In this document: one piece after another, positions 9,422 through 18,250 of the stretch | Layout: each line of letters opens with the position of its first letter | Numbering within the stretch: position 1 is the stretch's first letter | Virus record (IMG/VR): IMGVR_UViG_3300017750_000097 | Location: 1 to 26,100 of that record | Direction: 5' to 3' (one strand) | Source: a virus | Length of the DNA: 26,100 nucleotides | Notes under the pieces: generated by a model | Told to the model about the DNA's origin: nothing | The model's input: the letters and a program-made list of their open reading frames with translations, nothing else | Database searches by the model: none | Program-made: the position numbers and the translations under genes

Positions 9422-10657
9422 TTAAATAATATTAATTGTTCCAACCATTGCAACTGTTACTGTTGATTGATATACTAAAGTTGTGTCAGACGGAACCATT
9501 GGAACTATAAACTTTATTATTCCTGTTGATGGAGAACTTATTCCTTCTGTTACAGCAGCACCATCACTTGATACTCTTATTTGCATCGGCTCTGTTGAAT
9601 TAAAAGATGAATTATCAAATATATATGTAAACCCACGATATAAATTAAATACTGGATTATTATCTGTTGCAGTTATTCCTGGCCCAGTAAATCTATATCC
9701 GTTTGTAGAACTAGCAGTGTTTGTAGTATACAACAAAGTTGGTGAAGGAGAAGAGTAATTAGTAACAGGCCCATCACTTATATCTGTTAAAACTTTATGC
9801 CATGCACCTCCATGTGCATAATACAATGCTCCTGTCCCATGCACATGAGCAACCATTCCATGATATGTTGATGCACTAGGCAACTCTCCTTCAACTGAAT
9901 ACACATTAGAATACTTAATTTTATTTGAACCAAAGTCTACATCAACTGTTGGTGTAATAGTAATATCACCAGAAGTATTTGTAATTGCATTACCATTTAC
10001 ATCAAGATTTCCACCAAGCTGAGGAGTAGTATCTTCTACCACATTTGCAATTCTAGCAATTGTTGCAGGAACAAATTTAGATGTTCCATCCCATGCTAGA
10101 ACTTGATTAGATGTAGGAGCAGATGTTGTAATATCTACATCAGACATATTATCAATAGAAATTGTAATAGTGTTTCCAGATGCTGCAATTGTTTTATTTG
10201 TAAGTGTTTCATTTCCAGCTAATGTTGCAAAACTTCCATCACTTAATGCAGAATTGAACTGTGCAGTTGTTCCAATAAGAGAAGTATTACTATCTGCTAA
10301 ATCAAATGTAATTGTATTACTGTCTGTATTAATTACTTTATTTGTGAGAGTAACTGCCCCTACGTCTGTTACAAAATTTCCATCACTCATCGCACTATTA
10401 AATTGTGCAATAGTTCCGGTTACAGATGCTTCGGACAAATTAACCGTAAGTGTATTATTGCTTGAATTGATAGTTTTATTAGTAACAGTTTGAGTTGCAT
10501 CTTTTAATACAACAACATCAGAAGTTAAATTAGTACCATTACCAAGTAATGTATAAAGTTCTGAAAAGTTACTATTTACTTTTGCAGCACCAGCTCTTAG
10601 GTCATCACCAGTGCCGTCATTTGCTGTACTGCCTCTACCAATAGACTGATAAGCCAT
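9422..10657 (-). CDS. Repetitive fibre-like virion protein between gp7 and gp8
   Basis: The 411-residue product starts with MAYQSIGRGSTANDGTGDDL and VNSNFSELY, a common N-terminus in marine phage fibre-type proteins. Residues 58-165 contain three related units of about 46-48 residues, each built on TxTNKxI and, in two, AQFNSAxSDGxF. Then come PTSNQVLAWDGTSKFVPA (about 181-198) and VVEDTTPQLGGNLDVNGN (206-223), modules seen in many phage tail proteins. The C-terminal ~110 residues (YRFTGPG, YRGFTYIFDNS, EPMQIRVS, YQSTVTVAMVGTI) resemble a cupredoxin-like domain in which the usual His and Cys positions appear replaced. A perfect TATAAATA box lies 29 bases upstream. It is probably an accessory baseplate or fibre component. 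Confidence 0.8.
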   Translation of the reverse strand: MAYQSIGRGSTANDGTGDDLRAGAAKVNSNFSELYTLLGNGTNLTSDVVVLKDATQTVTNKTINSSNNTLTVNLSEASVTGTIAQFNSAMSDGNFVTDVGAVTLTNKVINTDSNTITFDLADSNTSLIGTTAQFNSALSDGSFATLAGNETLTNKTIAASGNTITISIDNMSDVDITTSAPTSNQVLAWDGTSKFVPATIARIANVVEDTTPQLGGNLDVNGNAITNTSGDITITPTVDVDFGSNKIKYSNVYSVEGELPSASTYHGMVAHVHGTGALYYAHGGAWHKVLTDISDGPVTNYSSPSPTLLYTTNTASSTNGYRFTGPGITATDNNPVFNLYRGFTYIFDNSSFNSTEPMQIRVSSDGAAVTEGISSPSTGIIKFIVPMVPSDTTLVYQSTVTVAMVGTINII

Positions 10658-10686
10658 ATCTGTCTGCTCCTAAAATTCTTTTATAC

Positions 10687-10694
10687 TATTTATA
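10687..10694 (-). promoter_or_regulatory. T4-type late promoter box TATAAATA
   Basis: An exact minus-strand TATAAATA overlaps the stop codon of the gp7-like gene (10690-10692) and lies 29 bases before ATG 10657. It would start a late transcript for the fibre-like gene, gp8 and genes beyond. Confidence 0.7.
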
Positions 10695-13600
10695 CACTAT
10701 CATCAAACGTAAATGTAGTATTTCTATCGAAAGTAATTCCTAGTTCACTAAACCTTGCAATTGTTGCAGCATCCAAAGTTCTTGACCGTTTTCTTAATAT
10801 TATCTCGCCTGGAGGCGGAACATTTATTTGTGTTGCATATGCTGAATCTGGAATATCAAATATGTCAGACTTTAAAAAACTATTTGATGGAGAAAATATT
10901 ATTTGTTTGATAGAATAATATCCAGAACCTGTTCCACCTAATTCAGTTCCTAATATATATTTTGTGCTAGAATTAGGCTGATAATATCCTTGTTGAAAAA
11001 AGGAATCATCTGTTGTAGTCAATATCGTTTCACCATTCCATTGAATTATATTTGAATATTCCCCACCCGATATTTGAAATCTAAACCAACTGTGTTGTGC
11101 AACTGGAAAAGTTGTTGTACTAAAAATAAACCCCGAATCTGTATTAATATTATCCTCTAAAATTATTTTTCCAGTATCACCATATAAATTTATATCATAC
11201 AAATCACCTTCTTCTAATTTCATATAACCAACATCACATACATCAGTAATTTTTATATCTCTAAATTGTCCTATAGTATAATATTCTCCATCAACTATAC
11301 TTTTATTTAGTTCTGTTATTGATTTTGTTCTATTTAATCCATACCAATTTGATGCAACATCAGAAGAATCTAACCTTGGAACAGCAAATGCATAAATAGG
11401 TAGATTAGCTAATGTTCCATATTTCCTCTTTAATGCAGAGCGTGCTGTCTTCATTTTTACACTTACATCACTTGTAAGTGTAACAGCTCTCAAAATTGCT
11501 TCACTTATGAGTTTACCAGATTGGTCTTCAAAAACTATTCTACCACCAGATTCTAGATTAATACTTTCATTCCTAATATCACTCAATGTTCCTGCAACAT
11601 TTGCAGGAGAGCCAACTACTCCTTGATGTATCGTTCCTAGTCTTCTTCCAAAAACAGAACCAAAAATAATAGCACCAAAGTCTGCGCCTGGAAATCCTCC
11701 AAGAGATGTTGTTGTTCTTGTAATAGAACCAGATACAGAATTAGAAATAATAATTTCACCAAAGACATTCCATCCAGCTGGATGAATTGCTCTCTTTACA
11801 CTATTTCTCCATACATTAATTGATTGGCCAATTTTAACCACATAAGAATAATCTTGATAATAATTACTATCTTGTATTCTGTTTGAAACTTCAGAAATTT
11901 TACTTCTATCAGTTACATATCTTCCAGAGGTTGTAGCAACTGCACCAATCGTTGCTCTTAATGATGCAGGATTAGCAAAATGAACTATTGCAGTTGCACT
12001 AGAGGAAGTTGTTATTTTATCATTTGCAGGAAAACTTGTTGCAGTTGTTGTGACTTGTAATATACTTAATGAAGAATTATAATTTGATATTGTTCCTGTT
12101 GCCCCAGAAACTGAAGTAAAGGAATCACCCACATTAATACTTCCTGTCACATTCTTAACAAACATATTTACGGGAAGAGTGACCGTAGGAACTGTATCAT
12201 AATTTAAACCAAAACTTAGCATTGATACACCATTAACAGAGCCAATGCCTGGGCTTTGATTAGAAATCGCAACTAGAGAAGCACCTGTTCTTCCATCAGC
12301 AGTTTCTTGTATGCTTACCGTTGGAAGACTTGTATATCCTACACCTCTATTTGTTAAAACAACTTTTCTAATTTCATTACTTTCATTTGGAACATTTAAT
12401 CCAGCTGTTCCGAAAGTTCCGTTATTAGGAAAGTTTTCAATAATAATTTCATCAGCAGTTTCTGATAATAGTTTATTGTTTTGATTTTCTTGAAGGTCTA
12501 ATTGAATATTTGTATCAACAGAAAAAGTAGTATTTTCAAATTGTAAAACATCACTGGAACTAACAATACCATTTTCATTTTCATTTACAATTTTTGCATT
12601 TGGATTATCTTCTAAAATTATTGTTCCATTTGTTTCAAGAAGAACTGCGCTAGGGTCATCAACTCCTCCTGTTCCAGTTTCTGCTATTATATTAGAAATA
12701 TCTGTACTAATATTGTCAGGAAAAGCAAAATCTTCTAAAAGAAAAGAGCCTCCTACAATACTTACTTTACCTCTAGCATCTACACCATTTGTATTAAGAT
12801 TATTAAATATAACAGTATCATTTACTTGATAATTCTGTCCACCATTTAAAACTAAAACTTCATCAATTGAACCAGAAGATACATCAGTAACTACACCAGA
12901 ACTTGCTCCATTTCCTATATTTTGAAAAACTAATTTATCATCTCTTACATAATTAAATCCTCCATTTTCTACTTGAACACCTGTGACTATACTTTTAATT
13001 GTAGAGCTAATTTCTAAATCTATAGTTGGGTCTATTCCATATAAAATTTCATCAACAGCAAAACTGCCTTGTATAGATTCTATGTCAACAGTTAATTCAG
13101 TAACTACAGTTGTACCTTCACGAAACCTTGTGACATTTGTAACATATATACTAGATTTTATTTCATCAGTTGATGTTAATGTATAAACTGTTTGGCCCAC
13201 AAGATTAATAAAATCTGATGTACCATTTTCTACAACTCTGATGACTGTATCTTTTGACCACTGCCCATCTGATAATTTTATTATACGTTCTCTTGGATAT
13301 ATTATTTCAGCAGTTTCATCAAAAAGAGCTCTGAAAAATAATTTATGTGCATTTGCAGTTCCTTTTGCACTATATAAATCTTTTATATTTTTTACTAGCT
13401 GTCTTTTTAAAATATCTTCAGCAAGAGTATTTGGTATTGCTTCTAAAAATCTATCTCTAAACTTATCAAGTAAAGAAAAAATAGTTGTGTCTATATCAGA
13501 CAAAGAAATAAATTGCTGTATTCCTTGAACTGGATTTGTAAAATATGAAGTAATAGTTGCTTCTGCATTAGAAGTTTCCCCAACTATCCTCTCACCAATT

Positions 13601-13959
13601 ACAAACCCACTATTAGATGTGATATATAAACTTTGATTAGTATCAAAACTTTGAACTAATACTGTAGCAGTTGCATTTGAAGTTTGTCCACGAATAATCT
13701 CATTATTAATAAAATTACTTGTTGAAGTTTCTAATAATATATTTTCAAAATTTTCATCAAGAACAAAATTTATAGAATTTGTTTCTTGAGTTAAATAGTG
13801 ATTTGTTCCATTAATAACTATCTTAGCAGATTCAAGATACTTATAATATGCTTCAATAAATTCTATGTAAACAGGATGGTCAACTTGTATAAAATCTGGA
13901 AGATTATATTTTACAGTAGACTTTATAGATTTTTTAAATTCTTTATTACTTTCTAACAT
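10690..13959 (-). CDS. 7: Baseplate wedge protein gp7-like
   Basis: The 1089-residue protein carries the core motifs of T4 gp7. HPVYIEFIEAYYKYLES (28-44) resembles the EAYIQYLS region; LYSAKGTANAHKLFFRALFD (195-214) resembles FYSTKGIEASYKFLFKVLYN; and YVVKIGQSINVWRNSVKRA followed by HPAGW (about 700-727) resembles the KSNLPSSRWKSDVIRFVHPVG region. In T4 these lie close together near the C-terminus. Here about 500 mostly beta-type residues with NGGxxY motifs separate the last two, and the large T4 N-terminal domain is absent. In T4, gp7 holds the wedge around gp6 and gp25. Position directly after gp6 supports the assignment. The ribosome site is weak, and 13 bases separate it from gp6. Confidence 0.8.
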   Translation of the reverse strand: MLESNKEFKKSIKSTVKYNLPDFIQVDHPVYIEFIEAYYKYLESAKIVINGTNHYLTQETNSINFVLDENFENILLETSTSNFINNEIIRGQTSNATATVLVQSFDTNQSLYITSNSGFVIGERIVGETSNAEATITSYFTNPVQGIQQFISLSDIDTTIFSLLDKFRDRFLEAIPNTLAEDILKRQLVKNIKDLYSAKGTANAHKLFFRALFDETAEIIYPRERIIKLSDGQWSKDTVIRVVENGTSDFINLVGQTVYTLTSTDEIKSSIYVTNVTRFREGTTVVTELTVDIESIQGSFAVDEILYGIDPTIDLEISSTIKSIVTGVQVENGGFNYVRDDKLVFQNIGNGASSGVVTDVSSGSIDEVLVLNGGQNYQVNDTVIFNNLNTNGVDARGKVSIVGGSFLLEDFAFPDNISTDISNIIAETGTGGVDDPSAVLLETNGTIILEDNPNAKIVNENENGIVSSSDVLQFENTTFSVDTNIQLDLQENQNNKLLSETADEIIIENFPNNGTFGTAGLNVPNESNEIRKVVLTNRGVGYTSLPTVSIQETADGRTGASLVAISNQSPGIGSVNGVSMLSFGLNYDTVPTVTLPVNMFVKNVTGSINVGDSFTSVSGATGTISNYNSSLSILQVTTTATSFPANDKITTSSSATAIVHFANPASLRATIGAVATTSGRYVTDRSKISEVSNRIQDSNYYQDYSYVVKIGQSINVWRNSVKRAIHPAGWNVFGEIIISNSVSGSITRTTTSLGGFPGADFGAIIFGSVFGRRLGTIHQGVVGSPANVAGTLSDIRNESINLESGGRIVFEDQSGKLISEAILRAVTLTSDVSVKMKTARSALKRKYGTLANLPIYAFAVPRLDSSDVASNWYGLNRTKSITELNKSIVDGEYYTIGQFRDIKITDVCDVGYMKLEEGDLYDINLYGDTGKIILEDNINTDSGFIFSTTTFPVAQHSWFRFQISGGEYSNIIQWNGETILTTTDDSFFQQGYYQPNSSTKYILGTELGGTGSGYYSIKQIIFSPSNSFLKSDIFDIPDSAYATQINVPPPGEIILRKRSRTLDAATIARFSELGITFDRNTTFTFDDSV

Positions 13960-13972
13960 TTACAAAATCCAG

Positions 13973-15913
13973 TTAATAAGAAGATGAAGAAGAACTAGAA
14001 CTTGAGCTCGATGATGAAGTGGTTCCTGTTATATAATTTCTTACATCAACAATAGAGTTCGCAAAAAGGTCGCCTTGTGTAATATTTAAAGTTGAAAATA
14101 AACCTGAGAATGAACTTTGTGCTGTTGTTTGTTCAAAATTATCCACAATTCCAGATACAATAAGATTAGATAAATCAATTGTAATAACTTGTTCTCTTGT
14201 AGGAACAACATCGTTTGAATTAGGTATAGCTAAAATTCTAATAGTTCCATCAGTATTAGAAACTGATGTAATATTTACAGAAGATATAACAAGTTTTCCA
14301 GTTAAGTAATCTACTGTTCCAAACAAACTGTTCGTATATGTTTTAGTTGTTCCAACTAAATTATATAATCTAAGATTTCCTTTACCATCATCATCTATAT
14401 AATGGTCTATAGTTGAGCCTGTGACTTTAAAAGGTGTGGATGTTATTACAGAAGTGTGCCCTTCGTGTGGATTAAATAACGCATTATGAAAATTAATTGT
14501 ATATGACTGAGCTGTAGACAAAGTTGGAGAAATAGAAGTTGACATATTTAATCTAATAACATTAGAAAGAATAGAATCATCACAGTTATCAATCAATCTG
14601 CTAACTTCTGAAAATCTAAACATCTTATCAAACATTTCTAAATCACTTACAACATAGCTTGTAATTTTATCTTGCACCCCTTTAACTAATTGTGTAGAAG
14701 TTTTAGAAGTTAAGTTTTCATCATATCTAAAAACAACATCCATTAATACAGAAACTATTTTTGGGTCAACAATCACCGGCTGAGTTGAAATTACAGAATA
14801 ATCTTTTAATGAATCAACTACAATTTGCTTTTGAGATTCAGTCAATCCCGTCCCACTAAAGGGTTTTACCCCTATATAAATTTTTCCATAGTTGGGAGGG
14901 TCATTATCTTCACCTCCCCAAACTTTTACTGATTGAGCATTAGCATAAACTTTTGGAACTAATGTTCTATAATCTTGTGCAGTAACTGCTCGATTTTGAG
15001 ATGCATAATTTAAGGGAGCAAAATATTTTATAGATTCAATTGTTTCTGGAAATGCACCACCTGCTGCAGCAGCAACAGTTGAAACTGTAACATTTGTAAC
15101 ACCATCAACAGCTGTTGTGGTAAAATTGCTAGCACTATTTGGTTTCTCTTCATTACAAATAATATATTCTAATGTAACTATATTACCATCAGATAATTTT
15201 TTACCTATTACCCCATCACCAAAATATATTTCAAAAAAACCATCTTCTACTTCTTGTAAAAAATAAACTTCTGATATATCTGTAACTTGACTTATATCAG
15301 TTGCATGTTTATATGTTCTAATATTAGTATCAGTTGCTGATGTTTTAACGCTAACTGCTAGAGTTGTAGTATCAGCTAAGTTATCTGTTAATAAAAACTT
15401 TTGATTTATATTTTTAGTATTAACAACATATTCTGTTTTTATAGATGTTCCTTCATATATTAAAATATTATTAAATGTTAATACTCCAGCATTTATATTA
15501 GTCGAATAATCTTGATTTGTTATAAACGCAAATGATTGACCGTCAATGTTTGTTTTAAAAACCTGACCTTTTGACATTGATGCTGTTGTTTTTGTTGTAT
15601 TATTCAATGTAACATTTACACTTGCAACAGCAGAGCGAGAAGACCTTGGAACGTAACCTAAAGCTTTAGACTGTGACACCACAGATGAGCGTAAAATTGC
15701 ACTGTCCAAAAAAGATTCATTGACAGCCATGTTTAAATTATATGCTAAATAATGTGTGTTGTAAGCCAAGGTATCTAACAATATATTTAATCCAGAACCT
15801 TCAAAATTATAATCTGTAAAAGTATCTTGACCATTTAAAAATATTTTTAAATTGGTTTTTATGTCATCAAAATCTAATTCTGTAACTCTTAATTTAGATG
15901 AATTAACTGCCAT
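13973..15913 (-). CDS. 6: Baseplate wedge protein gp6 with poly-serine tail
   Basis: The 646-residue protein is close to T4 gp6 in length (660). Its N-terminus (KLRVTELDFDDIKTNLKIFL, then NILLDTLAYNTHYLAYNLNM, then ESFLDSAILRSSVVSQSKALGY) is typical of gp6. In T4, gp6 dimers form the inner ring that joins the six wedges and drives the sheath contraction switch. The region around AVTAQDYRTLVPKVYANAQSVKVWGGEDNDPPNYGKIYI fits the conserved gp6/gpJ-type core. The C-terminus ends in thirteen serines and a tyrosine, written with mixed codons (TCA, TCG, AGC, AGT, TCT), so it is not a simple DNA slippage tract. The gene starts two bases after the gp25 stop. Confidence 0.92.
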   Translation of the reverse strand: MAVNSSKLRVTELDFDDIKTNLKIFLNGQDTFTDYNFEGSGLNILLDTLAYNTHYLAYNLNMAVNESFLDSAILRSSVVSQSKALGYVPRSSRSAVASVNVTLNNTTKTTASMSKGQVFKTNIDGQSFAFITNQDYSTNINAGVLTFNNILIYEGTSIKTEYVVNTKNINQKFLLTDNLADTTTLAVSVKTSATDTNIRTYKHATDISQVTDISEVYFLQEVEDGFFEIYFGDGVIGKKLSDGNIVTLEYIICNEEKPNSASNFTTTAVDGVTNVTVSTVAAAAGGAFPETIESIKYFAPLNYASQNRAVTAQDYRTLVPKVYANAQSVKVWGGEDNDPPNYGKIYIGVKPFSGTGLTESQKQIVVDSLKDYSVISTQPVIVDPKIVSVLMDVVFRYDENLTSKTSTQLVKGVQDKITSYVVSDLEMFDKMFRFSEVSRLIDNCDDSILSNVIRLNMSTSISPTLSTAQSYTINFHNALFNPHEGHTSVITSTPFKVTGSTIDHYIDDDGKGNLRLYNLVGTTKTYTNSLFGTVDYLTGKLVISSVNITSVSNTDGTIRILAIPNSNDVVPTREQVITIDLSNLIVSGIVDNFEQTTAQSSFSGLFSTLNITQGDLFANSIVDVRNYITGTTSSSSSSSSSSSSSY

Positions 15914-15915
15914 TT

Positions 15916-16386
15916 TTATATTGCTCTTTGTATAATGGTTTCATATTCTATTAAATCTGTCACTGCATTTTTAATATAAAATTCTATTTTTATTCTAATC
16001 TCATTCGATTGGTCTCCAAAAAAATCTTTAGCTTCTCCAGAGAATGCTTCAACTTTTTCAAGAATAATTCTTGGTTCATAATTTTTTAATGTATCTATTA
16101 TTCTATTTTCCATAACATTTAAAGAAAATGTATCATTAGGTTCAAACAAATTATCATTAATAGATGCACCTATTTCTGGATGAAAAGGCTTTTCATGCTT
16201 ACCATGAAGATTTAAATTAATCAAATTCCTTACACTTCTTTTGATTGCCGATATGTCAGAAAGAGTAGAAACATCTTTTTTAATTGGATGCAAAGAAAAA
16301 TTTAAATTTAAATCTTTGTAAATCTGTGCTGACCTATCTGATAAATTATTAGACTCTGCATCATATTTACTGGTAGCTACTGTCAT
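15916..16386 (-). CDS. 25: Baseplate wedge protein gp25
   Basis: The 156-residue product matches the gp25/GPW family. It has IYKDLNLNFSLHPIKKDVSTL (22-42), SVRNLINLNLHGKHEKPFHPEIG with an acidic NDNLFEP after it, and a C-terminal domain with the YEPRIILEKVEAF pattern. T4 gp25 has 132 residues. In T4 and in type VI secretion it forms the wedge core with gp6 and nucleates sheath polymerisation. The start codon is ATG 16386 with an AGGGAA ribosome site. An AATAAATA late-type box at 16410-16417 lies in the 31-base gap upstream. The gp25-gp6-gp7 order matches wedge assembly partners. Confidence 0.93.
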   Translation of the reverse strand: MTVATSKYDAESNNLSDRSAQIYKDLNLNFSLHPIKKDVSTLSDISAIKRSVRNLINLNLHGKHEKPFHPEIGASINDNLFEPNDTFSLNVMENRIIDTLKNYEPRIILEKVEAFSGEAKDFFGDQSNEIRIKIEFYIKNAVTDLIEYETIIQRAI

Positions 16387-16409
16387 ATTTTTTTATTCCC
16401 TATTAAATA

Positions 16410-16417
16410 TATTTATT
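16410..16417 (-). promoter_or_regulatory. Late-promoter-like box AATAAATA
   Basis: The octamer keeps the ATAAATA core with A in first position. It lies exactly between the stop of the small unknown gene (16418) and ATG 16386 of gp25, 23 bases before the start. It would give a transcript for gp25, gp6 and gp7. Confidence 0.5.
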
Positions 16418-16690
16418 CTAAGAAATCCATCTAACATTATTGTGCCAAGTATTATTATTAAAATGTGCATTTAATTTATCTATTTGGTCTTCATAGTAAT
16501 ACTCATTTCCTTCTTCATCCATTTCACCTATAATTATTCCGTTAAGACAGCTTGCCATAAACTCTGCATTCTCTATACAGAAAGCAGGAAATGTTCCACC
16601 ATATCTCTTGCCTGTAACTATATCCTCAAGTATAATAATGTAATTAAATCTAGGACGTTTAGGAGGTCTTTTTATACGTTCTTTTATCAT
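16418..16690 (-). CDS. Unknown small protein between gp5 and gp25
   Basis: The product has 90 residues from ATG 16690, or 92 from ATG 16696. The second ATG is preferred because AAAGGA lies directly against the first one but six bases before the second. The N-terminus is strongly basic and proline-rich (IKERIKRPPKRPRF), followed by a beta-type stretch (NYIIILEDIVTGKRYGGTFPAF), a helix (CIENAEFMASCLNG) and an acidic, Tyr-rich C-terminus (EEGNEYYYEDQIDKL). No membrane segment or known motif was seen. It sits four bases after gp5 and is therefore co-transcribed with hub genes; a tail-assembly role is possible but not shown. Confidence 0.75.
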   Translation of the reverse strand: MIKERIKRPPKRPRFNYIIILEDIVTGKRYGGTFPAFCIENAEFMASCLNGIIIGEMDEEGNEYYYEDQIDKLNAHFNNNTWHNNVRWIS

Positions 16691-16700
16691 AATCATTCCT

Positions 16701-17885
16701 TTAGTTTAATTGAATGGTTGGAGCATCCATGTCTATTCCTGCACCACTTTGAAGCTTCCTATTTCCACTGACTGATGTAGATTGTTTACCCCCATAAGTT
16801 TCTTTTACATCACCACTTGTAGTTTCAGTTTTCTTTACATAATTTTCTTCTGTATCTCCTTCAACCGTTTCAATTCTTTTTGCTGAAACTTTTGTGTTAT
16901 GTGTATGTTCTTTTTTCTTGGTTCCATATTCTTCTGTAACATTTCCTTTAATAACTTCTTTTTTATCACCATCAACTTGAATGTCCCAATTACCTTTAAT
17001 ATAAGTTCTACAATCAGCATCAACTGTAAGATTTACATTACCTTTAACATATACATAATCGTTACCGTGAACAATTGTATAATTATCTTTTATAACTCTT
17101 GTTACTTTATTTCCATCTGCATCTATTTCTTCAAAAGTTCCTGTTCTATGTTTTCGATATAATCTTTCAGCAAATGGTGTATCATCTATTTCAAAGATAT
17201 GTCCAGACTCTGATTCATAAACATCATTATAAGGATACTCTGGATTTCTTCTATTTGATGCACTTCTTGATGATAATGTTTCTACGTTTGTTGTGTTTGT
17301 AGCAGACTTTCCTCTTTCAGTTGGGTCTATTGTTTTTAATTCATTCCAAGCTGATTCTTTATCGTTTGCAACTTTAATTTCTTTAGATGCTTTTCCATCT
17401 CTTGCTGCAATTTCATCATGTGGTTTATATTCAGTTTGGTCTATAGATTTTTCACTTCTAGCTAATCTAGAAGTGTCAGGTTCATCTATTCTATTTGGAT
17501 GAGATTTACCATAAGGAGAATCCCAACCAACATTTAAGTCTCCATTTGGGTCATTAAACCCTTTTGTACTGTCTGGAGATTCAATAGGATAGCCGGGAAT
17601 AATCCCTGTCACGATAGGTTCCTGCATGAATGCTGGGTCTTTCCAGAAACCCATAACCCACATGCCAGGCACCAGATTATGAAGTGCTCCGTAAGGAGCA
17701 GTAGGAGGTAGGATTACATGAGCCCAAGGTAGGTCTTCTGTAGGTATATCATCTTTGTTTTCTGTATGATAACCTAGACACCTAACTCTAACCCTTCCAA
17801 TTTTATCTGGGTCATTACGATCTTCAATAACACCAATCCACCAGACAAAACCATCTCGGCCCATAAAATGAGAAAAGTTGTTCAT
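16701..17885 (-). CDS. 5: Baseplate hub / central spike protein gp5-like, no lysozyme domain
   Basis: The N-terminal OB-fold region (GFVWWIGVIEDRNDPDKIGRV, then LPWAHVILPPTAPYGALHN, GMWVMGFWKDPAFMQEPIVTG) is typical of gp5/VgrG hubs. A polar linker follows (about 110-240). The C-terminus is a triple-helix needle with short repeats such as YVYVKGNVNLTVD, YIKGNWDIQVDGD and VIKGNVTEEYG, as in the T4 gp5 beta-helix. T4 gp5 has 575 residues with a lysozyme domain of about 170-180 residues in the middle; here no lysozyme catalytic motif is seen and the length is 394, which is what removal of that domain would leave. The start is ATG 17885 with AGGGAG eight bases upstream; the codon before it is TTG. 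The product pierces the outer membrane and carries the PAAR tip encoded next door. Confidence 0.88.
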   Translation of the reverse strand: MNNFSHFMGRDGFVWWIGVIEDRNDPDKIGRVRVRCLGYHTENKDDIPTEDLPWAHVILPPTAPYGALHNLVPGMWVMGFWKDPAFMQEPIVTGIIPGYPIESPDSTKGFNDPNGDLNVGWDSPYGKSHPNRIDEPDTSRLARSEKSIDQTEYKPHDEIAARDGKASKEIKVANDKESAWNELKTIDPTERGKSATNTTNVETLSSRSASNRRNPEYPYNDVYESESGHIFEIDDTPFAERLYRKHRTGTFEEIDADGNKVTRVIKDNYTIVHGNDYVYVKGNVNLTVDADCRTYIKGNWDIQVDGDKKEVIKGNVTEEYGTKKKEHTHNTKVSAKRIETVEGDTEENYVKKTETTSGDVKETYGGKQSTSVSGNRKLQSGAGIDMDAPTIQLN

Positions 17886-17911
17886 CAAAAAAACTCCCTA
17901 TTATGAACAAC

Positions 17912-17919
17912 TATTTATC
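17912..17919 (-). promoter_or_regulatory. Late-promoter-like box GATAAATA
   Basis: The ATAAATA core on the minus strand overlaps the end of the PAAR gene and lies 26 bases before ATG 17885 of the gp5-like gene. First base is G rather than T. Confidence 0.45.
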
Positions 17920-18250
17920 AGTTTGCGATTACATTTCCACTACCAGATGAAATTGGTGCAGCCCATCCAGCAGTTCCAACTGTACTATCTCCAAGTCTAG
18001 CAATAGATGCACCGTTTACAAAAACTGTACCACTTCCAGAAACAATTGTTGCTGAAGGATGATGCCCGTCTGTTATTACTAGAGGATCACCAATCCTTGC
18101 AACAGATGCACCATTTGCAAATACGTTACCACTTCCAGAAGTAATAGTTCCAGTAACGCCTGGCAAAGGTTGTGTTCCAGATGCTCCAGAGTGATCTGCT
18201 GGACATGTGGCTGCCGAAGTTGGATCTCCAATTCTTGCTACACTAGGCAT
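17918..18250 (-). CDS. PAAR-domain spike tip protein
   Basis: The 110-residue protein consists almost wholly of PAAR-type motifs: VARIGDPTSAATCPADHSGASG (as two parts, residues 4-25), SGNVFANGASVARIGDP (about 40-56), DGHHPSATIVSGSGTVFVNGASIARLGDS, and a final SGSGNVIAN. PAAR proteins form a small cone that binds a metal through His/Cys residues (here C16, H20 and the HH pair are candidates) and caps the spike needle; T4 has gp5.4 in this role. Adjacent placement to the gp5-like needle gene supports this directly. The start overlaps the end of the upstream 501-residue gene by eight bases, so translation is probably coupled. Confidence 0.92.
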   Translation of the reverse strand: MPSVARIGDPTSAATCPADHSGASGTQPLPGVTGTITSGSGNVFANGASVARIGDPLVITDGHHPSATIVSGSGTVFVNGASIARLGDSTVGTAGWAAPISSGSGNVIAN

